From the NCBI GenBank assembly GCA_030696695.1, contig JAUYRP010000021.1, positions 124,001 to 188,000 on the forward strand: 64,000 bases of DNA, in the 5' to 3' direction. The notes under the pieces are model-generated. The model was not told the DNA's origin. It worked only from the letters and a program-made list of their open reading frames with translations, and searched no databases. A program made the translations under genes and the position numbers. The DNA is from Methylophilus sp. GTDB taxonomy: Bacteria; Pseudomonadota; Gammaproteobacteria; Burkholderiales; Methylophilaceae. Below, piece after piece: positions 47,119-57,100 of this stretch; the first letter of the stretch is position 1, and the number at the start of each line of letters is the position of its first letter.

Positions 47119-47409
47119 TTAACTGCCTTCTGCTGGGGCCTCAGCTGGTGCTTCTTCTGGAGCGGCATCAGCAGGTGCTGCTAACTCTTCAGGCGTTAGT
47201 GTAATACCTGGCACGCGCTCTTCTGCAGTTGGCTCATAGCCGCCAGCGGATGGTGCCGCTGCAGGCTCAGCTGCTGGCGCTGCTTCAGCAGGTGCAGCTT
47301 CTGTTGTTGGTGCAGCTTCTGCTGGAACTTCTTCTGCTTTTTCGCCACAAGCACTTAACAGCAACGTTGCCAAAAGTGCAGACATTAATACTGATGATGT
47401 AGATTTCAT
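47119..47409 (-). CDS. Small Ala/Glu/Pro-rich lipoprotein
   Basis: A 96-residue lipoprotein: signal peptide ending in lipobox LLSAC (Cys at 21), then a low-complexity chain almost entirely Ala, Glu and Pro, with one less biased segment GGYEPTAEERVPGITLTPEEL (about 56-76). Acidic, flexible, and without recognised domain; probably a spacer or surface lipoprotein. GGAGGGTAT lies 5-13 bases before the ATG. The 144 bases upstream hold no other feature recognised. Composition makes homology searches unreliable. Confidence 0.75.
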   Translation of the reverse strand: MKSTSSVLMSALLATLLLSACGEKAEEVPAEAAPTTEAAPAEAAPAAEPAAAPSAGGYEPTAEERVPGITLTPEELAAPADAAPEEAPAEAPAEGS

Positions 47410-47553
47410 ATACCCTCCAAAAAATTGATTATCGATGTTTATTTATATACAAAGACTTAGCTAAATTAATTAGCGCGATAACACTGTATAACGATAACAA
47501 AATCCGAGACAAATGAAAAGGCGTGATAGCAATCCGTTGTTTTTAGTCCACAT

Positions 47554-47922
47554 TCACTGAAAATCACGTGCAATCATTGCGCCTCTTGCATAAGCCTCTA
47601 TTTCATAACAGCTCCGTCGATAGCCATAACGGCATGACCATAGATAACTGAAAATAGTCATACCGTGTAAAAACTGTGAGACGTGCGTAAGTTCATGCCC
47701 CAGTAATCCAACACCTTGTGGCGTATTGGCTTGGTAGGCGCCTGCCCGTAAATAAACGCGGTGCCCTAACACAACTGCACACATACTGCGCTTAAGCCAA
47801 AAAGGGACATGTCCTTCGATAATGCGCGCGCGCTCAATTACCTGCTCTGCAAAATAAGGCTTAAATATATCGCGTTCGGGCGTGCTTAATGGCCGCCCTT
47901 GACGTGACAGCACGCCTAGCAT
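47554..47922 (-). CDS. DUF4157-like putative zinc protein (HExxH)
   Basis: A 122-residue protein with GLLGHELTHVSQFLHG, a zincin HExxH (His76, Glu77, His80). The third ligand may be in CYEIEAYARGAM. DUF4157 domains with this layout (RPLSTPERDIFKPYF ahead, VVLGHRVYLRAGAYQ in the middle) are usually part of larger toxins or contractile-injection-system-associated proteins, while small free-standing copies exist with unknown function. No signal peptide is evident, so it is probably cytoplasmic. It shares one base with the stop of the yjbQ-like gene (TAATG), so translation is coupled. Confidence 0.7.
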   Translation of the reverse strand: MLGVLSRQGRPLSTPERDIFKPYFAEQVIERARIIEGHVPFWLKRSMCAVVLGHRVYLRAGAYQANTPQGVGLLGHELTHVSQFLHGMTIFSYLWSCRYGYRRSCYEIEAYARGAMIARDFQ

Positions 47923-48341
47923 TACTCGCCAATCAGGTGCATTAAAATACGCCGGTTTGCAGGCAAGTGACGGTGCTCAAACAAAAAAACACCTTGCCAT
48001 TGCCCCAACGCCAGCTTACCTTCCATGACTGGTATGGATAAGCTAGTTTGCGTTAACGCAGTGCGCACATGCGCTGGCATATCATCGGGGCCCTCTACTG
48101 TATGGATAAACAAGCTGTCGCCATCCGGTACTAATCGGTTAAAAAATGCCTCCATATCGACCAATACATCTCGGTCATAATTTTCATTGATGAGCAAACT
48201 GGCAGAGGTGTGCTGGATATACAACGTCAACAAACCCGTTGTAATGTCTTGGGTGTTCGCCCATTGCAATACCTGAGGCGTAATATCATAAAGTCGTCGC
48301 CCTTGCGCTTTGACTTGCAAGGTCTGTGTAAATTGTTGCAT
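47922..48341 (-). CDS. YjbQ / UPF0047 family protein
   Basis: A 139-residue protein with the family signature LTLYIQHTSASLLINENYDRDV (His-Thr-Ser-Ala-Ser) and HLPANRRILMHLIGE at the C-terminus, and VEGPDDMPAHVRTAL in the middle. Members are small trimeric proteins with thiamine-phosphate-synthase-like activity reported in vitro; the physiological role is unclear. The stop overlaps the start of the HExxH gene. Upstream lies 170 bases including a hairpin that does not look like a complete terminator. Confidence 0.9.
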   Translation of the reverse strand: MQQFTQTLQVKAQGRRLYDITPQVLQWANTQDITTGLLTLYIQHTSASLLINENYDRDVLVDMEAFFNRLVPDGDSLFIHTVEGPDDMPAHVRTALTQTSLSIPVMEGKLALGQWQGVFLFEHRHLPANRRILMHLIGE

Positions 48342-48430
48342 ACCTATTCACCTTAAACATCATCAAGATGGGTATTTTAGTGGATTTTTCAGTTTGAAAT
48401 GAACACAGCTTGTCAGGACACCCTTCAGTT

Positions 48431-48454
48431 GCCTATCTAACTATCTAGATAGGC
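48431..48454. repeat. Perfect hairpin between the yjbQ-like gene and a lipoprotein gene
   Basis: Nine-base arms GCCTATCTA and TAGATAGGC with a 6-base loop. No T-run follows on the minus strand, so it is not a classic intrinsic terminator for the lipoprotein gene that ends at 48512; it could slow polymerase or protect the transcript 3' end. Confidence 0.5.
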
Positions 48455-48511
48455 ATACCAAACGAAACAAGTGTGCGTTATGTGGGTGTATTGGCCACTC
48501 GGAAACTGCGC

Positions 48512-49081
48512 TTACCAACCGTATCCCATGCCCCAACCAAACCTTGGGCCAAATCCACGTCCAAATCGATGACCATATGGCCCAAAGCCAAATGGACTGC
48601 CGAACCAAGGAGGACCATAAAATCCACCATAACCCCAGTATGGATCAAAAGAACGCATACGTGCTAAGTCACGCTCACGTTTTAATTTTTTCTCATTCAG
48701 CTGATTTGCTTGCTCACGCTTGTTAATCTCATCGGCCATTGCATTTTGACGTGCCAATTCATTCGCCTCATGAATATAGTTAAGTACTTTAATATCCAAA
48801 CCCTGCTTACTTAATGCCAAACTTTGCTCAGGAGTCAAATCATAGCGAGAGTTACTCACTTTGATTTTTTCTATCAACTCATCTGGGGTTTTGCCTGCTT
48901 TGGCATCCGCCACCAGCTCATCTAAACTCACGGTGGCGACTGCAGGTGGAATTAATTTTTCAAGCTCTTCAGGAGAGATACGCTGAATTTCAGCTTGCGT
49001 TGGACTATTGTTGGTCGTCGCACAGCCAACCAGCCAAACCGCTGCCAAGGCAATTAAACTCGTTTTTAATATTACATTCAT
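48512..49081 (-). CDS. Lipoprotein with a Gly/Phe/Tyr-rich C-terminal tail
   Basis: About 189 residues. A lipobox LVGC (Cys around 20) is followed by PPAVATVSLDELVADAKAG and a helical acidic part, a long predicted helix rich in Asn/Arg/Lys (about 105-142), and then a 45-residue tail dominated by Gly, Phe, Tyr, Trp and Pro, with repeating units such as GFGPYGHRFGRGFGPRFG. The start ATG overlaps the stop of the lytic transglycosylase gene by one base (TGATG). The function is not known. Aromatic-Gly tails tend to be sticky and disordered, but that says nothing specific here. Confidence 0.78.
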   Translation of the reverse strand: MNVILKTSLIALAAVWLVGCATTNNSPTQAEIQRISPEELEKLIPPAVATVSLDELVADAKAGKTPDELIEKIKVSNSRYDLTPEQSLALSKQGLDIKVLNYIHEANELARQNAMADEINKREQANQLNEKKLKRERDLARMRSFDPYWGYGGFYGPPWFGSPFGFGPYGHRFGRGFGPRFGWGMGYGW

Positions 49082-50040
49082 CACATTCTCGCTTTCTTAG
49101 CGTTTGATTTCTGCTGTATGGTTTCAATCACTGGCGATGGCGCTGTTATTCCAGCATCAAACGCGTGGTATGGTGTTTGATACAAACCCATCACTTTTTT
49201 GACATAGGCTTTGGTTTCTTTGTAGGGCGGAATGCCGTGATGTCTATCTACCGCACCTTCTCCCGCGTTGTAAGCGGCGACTGCTAATGCCACATCACCC
49301 CTAAAATAAGACAATAACCAACGTAAATATTTCACGCCACCCTTGATATTTTGGCTGGCGTTGTAAGCATTTTTGACATTAAATCGTTCTGCGGTGGCCG
49401 GAATCAATTGCATGAGTCCTTGTGCATTTTTATTCGATTGCGCTGCGGTCTTAAAGTTTGATTCTGCAGTAATAATCGAAAGTACCAACTTGCTGTCGAT
49501 ATCGTGCCAATTGGCAATTTTGTCAGCCAAGTCGACCACCCAACGCTGCCGTTTAGGTAATGACGCAATATAAGCATCAATCGCTGGCGACTGCTTGATT
49601 AACTGCGCTTCTACATTTGGCGACTTCTCTGGTGCAACCTCACTCACCACACATGCTGGCGTGGCCCGAGTGGTGAGCGCAATCGTCTCTAGCATTTTTT
49701 GCGCTTCAGCATGGCCATGTGCTGAAGCAATACCAAATAGGTTTGCAGCGTAATCACGATTCGCTGGTACACCTCGACCGAATGCATACAACATGCCTAA
49801 GCGGTAAGCGCCTTCTGCACTGCCATAGCGCGAAGCTTCACAGTACAACCCTGCCGCTTTCCATGCAGATTCATCATCACTCTCGTCATCAAGCATCACT
49901 GTGGCACGCTCTAATAGACTACGCACCAACGGCGGTTCGTTCTCGAAGGTTTCCAGCTGGCTGGCCGTGAACGCCCAGCTGGGTTGGCAAGCTAACCCAA
50001 ACATCATCAGTGCTGATACCATTAAGCGTGTTGTGTTCAT
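49081..50040 (-). CDS. Lytic transglycosylase with Sel1-like repeats
   Basis: A 319-residue exported enzyme. Signal peptide LMVSALMMFGLACQPSWA, Sel1-type repeats (about 58-118, AEGAYRLGMLYAFGRGVPAN), then an SLT goose-lysozyme-like domain (about 165-285) with the catalytic Glu193 in ITAESNFKTAA, NAQGLMQLIPATAERFNV and VAAYNAGEGAVDR. It cleaves murein glycan strands to anhydro products. AmgK/MurU in this window belong to a recycling route that uses sugars released from such products. Its stop overlaps the downstream lipoprotein start by one base. Confidence 0.9.
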   Translation of the reverse strand: MNTTRLMVSALMMFGLACQPSWAFTASQLETFENEPPLVRSLLERATVMLDDESDDESAWKAAGLYCEASRYGSAEGAYRLGMLYAFGRGVPANRDYAANLFGIASAHGHAEAQKMLETIALTTRATPACVVSEVAPEKSPNVEAQLIKQSPAIDAYIASLPKRQRWVVDLADKIANWHDIDSKLVLSIITAESNFKTAAQSNKNAQGLMQLIPATAERFNVKNAYNASQNIKGGVKYLRWLLSYFRGDVALAVAAYNAGEGAVDRHHGIPPYKETKAYVKKVMGLYQTPYHAFDAGITAPSPVIETIQQKSNAKKARM

Positions 50041-50090
50041 ATGGTTAGCTTGCGCGCATTAGCCCAGTAAATCTAGCCCGTTAACAAAGA

Positions 50091-52676
50091 TTAACCCTTA
50101 TTAAACGTCATTTTTCCTGCTTTACAATCAATTAAGACAGTATCTTTGGCGACAAAATTCCCGCTTAAAATCTCCCGAGCCAGTGGATTTTCAATCTCAC
50201 TCTGAATAGCACGTTTTAGCGGCCTTGCGCCATACACAGGATCAAACCCAGCACTGGCAATTTCTGCGATAGCGGCCTCTGTGATAGACAACTGCATATC
50301 CATCGCATTGAGACGTTTAGCCAAGTATTGCAACTGAATATGTGCAATCGATTTCACATGTGCCTCACCTAAAGCATGGAACACCACCACCTCATCAATG
50401 CGGTTCACAAACTCTGGGCGGAAATGGCTTTTCACCTCGCCCATCACCGCAAGTTTCACCACTTGATAATCCTGATCCGACATGCTTTGTATCATTTGGC
50501 TACCCAAATTACTAGTCATGATGATTACCGTGTTTTTAAAGTCTACGGTGCGTCCTTGCCCATCGGTTAAGCGGCCATCGTCCAACACTTGCAACAACAC
50601 GTTAAACACATCGGGGTGCGCTTTTTCTACCTCATCCAACAAAATCACAGAATACGGTTTGCGACGCACGGCTTCGGTTAAAGTACCGCCTTCTTCGTAC
50701 CCCACATAGCCAGGAGGCGCACCTATCATGCGCGCCACAGAGTGTTTTTCCATAAACTCACTCATGTCGATACGGATGAGATGATCTTCTGAATCAAACA
50801 AGAAGCCCGCCAACGCTTTACACAGCTCTGTCTTACCCACGCCTGTAGGGCCTAGGAATAAAAAGCTACCATAAGGGCGATTGGGATCACCCAAGCCTGA
50901 ACGCGAGCGGCGAATCGCGTCAGACACTAAACGCACTGCTTCGTCTTGCCCGACTACGCGCTCATGCAGTTTGTTTTCCATGGTGAGTAATTTATCACGC
51001 TCACCCGTCATCATCTTGCTGACAGGAATACCTGTAGCACGGCTTACTACTTCGGCAATTTCATCTGCGCCCACTTCGGTACGCAGCATTTTGTGCTTCA
51101 CCTCGCCCACGTTGGCTTCTGCAGTCGATGCTTGTTTGAGTTGTGCTTCCAATGCTGGCAATTTACCGTATTGCAACTCAGATACTTTTTGCCACTCACC
51201 TTTACGCGTGGCTTCGTCCATCTCAAATTTAACTTTTTCAATAGCTTCTTTAATATGCGCAGAACCTTGTACTTGCGCCTTTTCCGCTTTCCAGATTTCC
51301 TCTAGATCTGCATACTCTTTTTCTAGCTTGCTAATTTCTTCCTCAATCAACTCAAAGCGTTTTTTACTGCCTTCATCTTTTTCACGACGTACCGCTTCCC
51401 GCTCAATTTTCAATTGAATCAAGCGTCTATCCAGTTTATCCATCACTTCTGGCTTGGAGTCGATTTCCATTTTGATGCGGCTTGCCGCTTCATCGATCAA
51501 ATCAATGGCCTTGTCTGGCAAAAAGCGATCAGTGATATAACGATGCGACAATTCTGCTGCCGCGACAATCGCTGGGTCGGTAATCTCAACACCGTGGTGT
51601 AGTTCGTACTTCTCTTGCAAGCCACGCAAAATCGCAATAGTGGCTTCCACAGAAGGCTCGTCGACCAATACCTTTTGGAAGCGTCGCTCTAATGCTGCAT
51701 CTTTTTCAATGTATTTACGGTACTCATCCAAGGTGGTGGCACCCACGCAGTGCAATTCACCACGCGCCAACGCAGGCTTGAGCATATTGCCAGCATCCAT
51801 CGCGCCTTCTGCTTTACCAGCGCCCACCATCGTATGAATTTCATCAATGAATACAATGGTTTGACCTTCATCCTGCGCCAATTCTTTGAGGACTGATTTC
51901 AAGCGCTCTTCAAACTCACCACGATATTTAGCACCCGCTAATAAAGCGGCCATGTCTAGGCTTAATACTTTTTTGTTTTTGAGGGTATCAGGGACTTCAC
52001 CATCCACAATGCGTTGTGCCAAGCCTTCGACAATGGCAGTTTTGCCCACCCCTGGCTCACCAATCAACACCGGATTGTTCTTTGTACGACGCCCAAGAAT
52101 TTGAATTGCACGGCGGATCTCATCATCACGCCCAATCACTGGGTCTAATTTACCCATACGCGCACGCTCGGTTAAATCCAGAGTGTATTTTTTCAGCGCC
52201 TCGCGTTGGCCTTCTGCTTCTTGGCTATCTACATGATGGTCGCCACGCACAGTCTGAATGGCAGCGTCTAAGGCGTTTTTGGTGAGCCCGTTGGACTTCA
52301 ATAATTTACCAGTCTCGCCTTTGTCCTCGGCCAGCGCTAATAAAAACATCTCACTGGCAATGTAAGCATCATTGCGCTTTTGCGAGAGCTTATCCGTCAC
52401 ATTCAGCAAATTGTTTAAATCGCGTGAAATGGCAATCTCACCGCCACTGTCAGTAGCTTTGGCAAGTTGTTGTATGGATTGGTTGAGTGCAGCCTTAAGT
52501 GGATTGACCTGCACACCGGCACGCGCTAGCAAGGCAGTCGTACCACCATCATCTTGATTGAGCATAGCTAGCAATAAATGCTGAGCCTCTATGGTTGGAT
52601 TGTCCGCGCCCAGTGCAATGCTTTGCGCATCGGCCAAGGCTTGTTGAAATTTTGTGGTTAATTTATCGAAACGCAT
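50091..52676 (-). CDS. clpB: ATP-dependent disaggregase ClpB
   Basis: Hsp100 protein that, with DnaK, pulls apart aggregates after heat stress. The 861 residues contain an N-domain (repeat pair within 1-145), NBD1 with Walker A GEPGVGKT (around 205), a coiled-coil M domain (about 410-525, Glu/Lys-rich), NBD2 with Walker A GPTGVGKT (around 605) and a C-terminal domain. The length is close to E. coli ClpB. GGAGG lies 5-9 bases before the ATG. A sigma-32 type promoter lies 30-56 bases upstream. It is followed by the transglycosylase gene after 50 bases. Confidence 0.97.
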   Translation of the reverse strand: MRFDKLTTKFQQALADAQSIALGADNPTIEAQHLLLAMLNQDDGGTTALLARAGVQVNPLKAALNQSIQQLAKATDSGGEIAISRDLNNLLNVTDKLSQKRNDAYIASEMFLLALAEDKGETGKLLKSNGLTKNALDAAIQTVRGDHHVDSQEAEGQREALKKYTLDLTERARMGKLDPVIGRDDEIRRAIQILGRRTKNNPVLIGEPGVGKTAIVEGLAQRIVDGEVPDTLKNKKVLSLDMAALLAGAKYRGEFEERLKSVLKELAQDEGQTIVFIDEIHTMVGAGKAEGAMDAGNMLKPALARGELHCVGATTLDEYRKYIEKDAALERRFQKVLVDEPSVEATIAILRGLQEKYELHHGVEITDPAIVAAAELSHRYITDRFLPDKAIDLIDEAASRIKMEIDSKPEVMDKLDRRLIQLKIEREAVRREKDEGSKKRFELIEEEISKLEKEYADLEEIWKAEKAQVQGSAHIKEAIEKVKFEMDEATRKGEWQKVSELQYGKLPALEAQLKQASTAEANVGEVKHKMLRTEVGADEIAEVVSRATGIPVSKMMTGERDKLLTMENKLHERVVGQDEAVRLVSDAIRRSRSGLGDPNRPYGSFLFLGPTGVGKTELCKALAGFLFDSEDHLIRIDMSEFMEKHSVARMIGAPPGYVGYEEGGTLTEAVRRKPYSVILLDEVEKAHPDVFNVLLQVLDDGRLTDGQGRTVDFKNTVIIMTSNLGSQMIQSMSDQDYQVVKLAVMGEVKSHFRPEFVNRIDEVVVFHALGEAHVKSIAHIQLQYLAKRLNAMDMQLSITEAAIAEIASAGFDPVYGARPLKRAIQSEIENPLAREILSGNFVAKDTVLIDCKAGKMTFNKG

Positions 52677-52705
52677 ATCGCCTCCTTAATAATCTATTGT
52701 TATTA

Positions 52706-52732
52706 AGATGGGGCAATTATTTTACATTTCAA
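52706..52732 (-). promoter_or_regulatory. Sigma-32 (RpoH) type promoter of clpB
   Basis: Read on the minus strand, TTGAAA (52732-52727), a 13-base spacer and CCCCATCT (52713-52706), which matches the E. coli sigma-32 consensus CTTGAAA-N13-17-CCCCATnT very well. The -10 lies 30 bases before the clpB ATG. The -35 overlaps the stop codon region of the upstream propeller gene. Confidence 0.82.
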
Positions 52733-53937
52733 TATGATGAAAGTAAGGAAATTACACTGAGCCCCAGCTGCTGACCATTACAAATTAAATAGGGTTGTTG
52801 CTGATGCAATAACAAGGCTGGGTAATCTAATTTTTGTGTACTCGACAACCATAACTTAGGGGGCTGCCATGTTTTGCCTTCATCATTCGACAACATGCCC
52901 CACACGGTATATTTGCTATCTTTAATTTCACGCCATACCACCCATACTTGCTTACCTACACTGATAATCGCAGGGTGCCCTGCTTGCTTGGCATTATCAC
53001 CAAACTTTTTAGCAGGGGAAGACACCCAAGCCACACCATCCATGCGGCTGTAGTACAAGCCTGGATTTTTATCATTGCCATCAAAATAAGCCATATGATA
53101 ACCCCACCAATTCAGGCCATCACCCCCGCTGGCTAAGGCAGCGCCATGGTGTGGACAACCATCAATTTGCCAGTGGCCGAAGGTAGCCCGATGCAGGCTA
53201 GTGTTTTGTGTTTGTTTTGGAATTTCAGCCAACATATGGTCACGCTCGCTGCCCTGAAACACATGACGCCATAACGCCACCACTGTGCCATCTGGTTTGT
53301 TTGTCGTGACAATTCTGCAGCACTCGCAACTGTTGTCTGCAAGTTTTTGTTCAGGCTGAAAGGTCATGCCTTTATCGGTGGAAACCGCATAGTAAATGGC
53401 GGCACCATCGTAAGGTTTTCCCGCAGTTTTTGCTGCCAATAAGTCACGTTTATCGACCCACGTCACAGTAATATCGCCATTAGGAGCTACATGTAAGGCA
53501 TCAAAACGATGGGTGATCTCAGCGCGATCTTGATGCACAATCATCGGTTTTTCAAACGTTTGTCCTTGGTTGCTGGAGCGTGCAAACCAAATATAACCGG
53601 CATAAGGTGTTTTCAGAGCTTCGGTCCAAGTTAAATAAACCATGCCTTCTGCCGAAACAGCAATTTTTGGGCGCGCCTCTCCATCTGCTGCCACTTTCAT
53701 GGGAATGGGGTTCACCTTAACGGGTTTGGTAAAAGTTTTACCTAAGTCTTTGCTCTTATCTACCCACACATGACCATGTTTGACACTGGCACGCCAGAGC
53801 TGGCCTTGTTGGTCGATGGCGATGCTGATTGCCAGGTGATTAGCTTGATACTGGGTGTGCGCTTCGTGTGCTTGGCTACTGTGGCAAAAAAGCACCAACA
53901 ACATAGGCAGCATGCGGTAAATGAACAGTTTTATCAT
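52729..53937 (-). CDS. Exported Asp-box (BNR) beta-propeller, sialidase-like fold
   Basis: About 402 residues from ATG 53937 (an upstream in-frame ATG at 53982 lacks a signal-like start). The signal peptide is LPMLLVLFCHSSQA. Four Asp boxes are visible: KSKDLGKTF (about 61), RSSNQGQTF (about 120), VSTDKGMTF (about 185) and LSNDEGKTW (about 352), the mark of a six-bladed sialidase-like propeller. The usual sialidase Arg triad is not obvious, so enzymatic sialidase activity is doubtful. Unusual are DNSCECCRIV (Cys 204, 206, 207) and GCPHHG (Cys261, His263-264), which could bind a metal. It ends 53 bases before clpB. Confidence 0.72.
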   Translation of the reverse strand: MIKLFIYRMLPMLLVLFCHSSQAHEAHTQYQANHLAISIAIDQQGQLWRASVKHGHVWVDKSKDLGKTFTKPVKVNPIPMKVAADGEARPKIAVSAEGMVYLTWTEALKTPYAGYIWFARSSNQGQTFEKPMIVHQDRAEITHRFDALHVAPNGDITVTWVDKRDLLAAKTAGKPYDGAAIYYAVSTDKGMTFQPEQKLADNSCECCRIVTTNKPDGTVVALWRHVFQGSERDHMLAEIPKQTQNTSLHRATFGHWQIDGCPHHGAALASGGDGLNWWGYHMAYFDGNDKNPGLYYSRMDGVAWVSSPAKKFGDNAKQAGHPAIISVGKQVWVVWREIKDSKYTVWGMLSNDEGKTWQPPKLWLSSTQKLDYPALLLHQQQPYLICNGQQLGLSVISLLSSY

Positions 53938-54134
53938 GGCCAATATACTACCTGATTTAAGTAAGATTGTTGGGTAATACACTGTCCTTATCGGTGTAAA
54001 TTTAATCTACAAAAACGCTAAAGTTATTGCTTTATATGTCCGATACATAACTATATTCATCATGAACATAGCGGCATCTTGGCATCGAACGGTGGATGCC
54101 TTGTTGTGTGTCATTAAACGGGGCTACTTAAGCG

Positions 54135-57100
54135 GTGCAACATTCAAAAAAAATTCAGAGTTTAGAGGTGGGTAAGGCAAAAGCTGCAGAAGCAGACACG
54201 CCTTTACATGACCAAGCCCCTCTTACCTGGCAGTTGCCAGAGGCTTTGCAATTATTAGATGCATTGCAAGAGGTGGCTGTGTTGACCTTGAATGATGAAG
54301 GTGAAGTGGGGTATGCCAACCCATTTGCGCGCACGATTTTCAATCTCGATGCACCCAAGCAAAAATCACGCAAAGCCAAGCTCACCAAATCGATCTTGCA
54401 CCATTTGCGAGAGAAGCTTTCTGAACAGCAATCTGAATTTAGTTTGCAATATGCGGTGGATAGCCAAGTACGTTCGCTTAAAGTGTATGCGATTGATTTA
54501 CTCAATCAGCATACACACCAACTACTGGTGTACATGTTTGATATCACCAGCCAAGTGCTGTCTGAAATTAAACTAAGAGAGACCGAAGCGCTATTACAAG
54601 CACTGATTGATACCAGCCCAGATTATGTGTGTATCAAAGATGGTAATAACCGTTGGCTAAAAGCCAATCAAAAATTGCTAAGCCTGTTCCAAATCAACCC
54701 AGACATGTATACGCACCAAAGCAATTTAGATTTAGCTGCCTCTATCCATCCCGTGTTCAATAATGCATTTCATTATTCTGAAAAATCAGATGAAGCGACT
54801 TGGCGTACGCAAAAAACTTACCGCAACGAAGAGATTGTTTATCTGCCTCAGGGCACTGAAAAAACGCTCGATGTAAGCAAAATTGCCACGTTTAACAGCG
54901 ATGCTTCTCGTCAACATTTGGTGATGTACGCGCAAGATATCAGCGAACAAAAATTTATTGAAAAGCAGCTGCAAAATCGCAGCGCCATTCTGGACGCGCT
55001 GATTTCATGTGATTGGCTGTTGCATTCATCTGACTCTTGGCACACCGTAGCCAAAACAGTGCTGCAACAGTCTTGTTTGGCATTGCGCTTTACGCGTGCA
55101 GCGATTTTAAAAAATATCAAACACACTGAGGATAACGGTACTTACTCTAAAGTACTGTACCAGTGGGCAACGTCAGGTTTTACTGTGCCTGTGAATAATT
55201 TAGAGGCCATCAACTTTAATCAGCCGCATCTTAGCCGTTGGAAGGAAATTCTCAATAAAGGTAACCCTGTATTCAGTGAGATTAATGACTTACCAGCGGA
55301 AGAGCGCAACCTGCTCAAGCAGCATGACACCACCTGTATTGCCATTGTGCCGCTGTTTATAGAAAACAACTGGTGGGGCAATATCATCATTGAGCGCTGC
55401 TACGATACCGATAAAACCAGCTCGCAAGAGCTAGGCTCATTGATGGCAATTGGCCGTTCACTTAGTGTAGCGATTCAACGTGAACATGCACGGCGTAATT
55501 TGAATCTGGCCAAAATCGCTTTTGACAGTGCTAGTGAAGGCATCATGATTATTGATACCAACGGCTGCATTATTGGTATCAATAAAGGGTTTAGCGATAT
55601 CACGGGTTACAGCGAGGAAGAAATACTGGGTGCAACACCCATTGTATTTCAACAAGGCCAGCACGCACTTTGGCAGAGTTTATCGGGCGAAGGCAAGTGG
55701 TCTGGCGAAGTCACCAACCATCGCAAGAATGGTGAAGAATATCTAGAGTGGCTGACCATTACTGTAGTCAAAAATCATGCACATCAAATCACCAACTATG
55801 TGGGTGTGTTTGCCGATGTGACTGAAGTCAAGCAATCACAAAACAAGCTCTATGAGTTGGTGAATCATGACCCACTGACCGGCTTGCCTAATCGCAGGCT
55901 GATCAACGAACTGCTTGAACATGCCATGAAACGTGCCGAGCGTGAAGAACGCCAAATTGCCATTTTGTTCATCGATTTAGACCGCTTTAAAGCCATTAAC
56001 GACAGCTTAGGCCACCCAGTGGGCGATAAATTGCTGTATGAAGTGTCGCGCAGAATCAAACAATCCATCCGTGAAAGCGATGTGGTTGGACGCTTAGGTG
56101 GCGATGAATTCATTGTGATGATGGACAATTTGCATGACATTGAAGATGCTGCGCACAAAGCCAAAAGCATATTGCACGCCTTGCAATCTGAGTTTTTGAT
56201 TGATAACAAAGATCTATTTATTAGCGCCAGTATTGGCATTTCCATGTACCCCAGTGATGGTAAAGACGTCGACAGTATTATCAAAGCTGCAGATATCGCT
56301 ATGTACCAAGTGAAAAACATGGGCAAAAATAACTACTGCTACTACACCAAAAAACACAGTGCAGATGTACTTGAACGCTTTAATCTAGAAAACCAATTAA
56401 GGCGCGCCCTAGAGCGCCAGCAATTTGAGGTGTATTACCAGCCGCAAATTTCACTGCAAACAGGCAAAATCATTGGTGCAGAGGCGCTGGTGCGCTGGAA
56501 CCATCCTGAGTATGGCGTGGTGTCACCCGCCAAATTTATTCCGCTTGCTGAAGAAACCGGCATTATTTTGCAGATTGGTGAATGGGTGCTCACGCAAGCG
56601 GCCATGCGCGCTAAAGAATGGATACATCCAGATAGTGCGTTGCAGCGCATTGCTGTCAACGTGTCTGGCATTCAAATCATGCAAAGCAATTTTGCTGATA
56701 CCGTCTATGGTGTGCTGATAGAAACCGATTGTGTGCCTTCGATGCTGGAGCTGGAAATCACCGAAAGCACGGTCATGCAGAATACCGAACATGTCATTAG
56801 CACATTTGACCGCATCAAAAGCTTAGGTGTGCGTTTGGCGATTGACGACTTTGGCACGGGCTATTCCTCGCTCTCGAATCTCAAGCGATTGCCTTTGGAT
56901 AAACTCAAAATCGACCGCTCATTCGTGCGCGATTTACCCGATGATTTAGATGATGCAGCGATTGCAAGCGCTATCTATGCGATGGCCAATAGTTTAGGTT
57001 TTTCTGTGATTGCTGAAGGTGTAGAAACCTTAGAGCAAGAACAGTTTTTAAAAGAAATGGGCTGTTCAGAGGCACAAGGTTACCTCTATAGCAAACCCAT

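Noticed and set aside
47119-47409. The Ala/Glu/Pro-rich gene as a toxin-antitoxin or simple frame artefact.
   Set aside because: It has a proper lipobox signal peptide, a good ribosome binding site and its own terminator, so a small lipoprotein is the better reading.
53983-54134. Possible c-di-GMP (GEMM) riboswitch before the GGDEF-EAL gene.
   Set aside because: Only a small GGCATC/GATGCC hairpin is present; the conserved GEMM core segments are missing.
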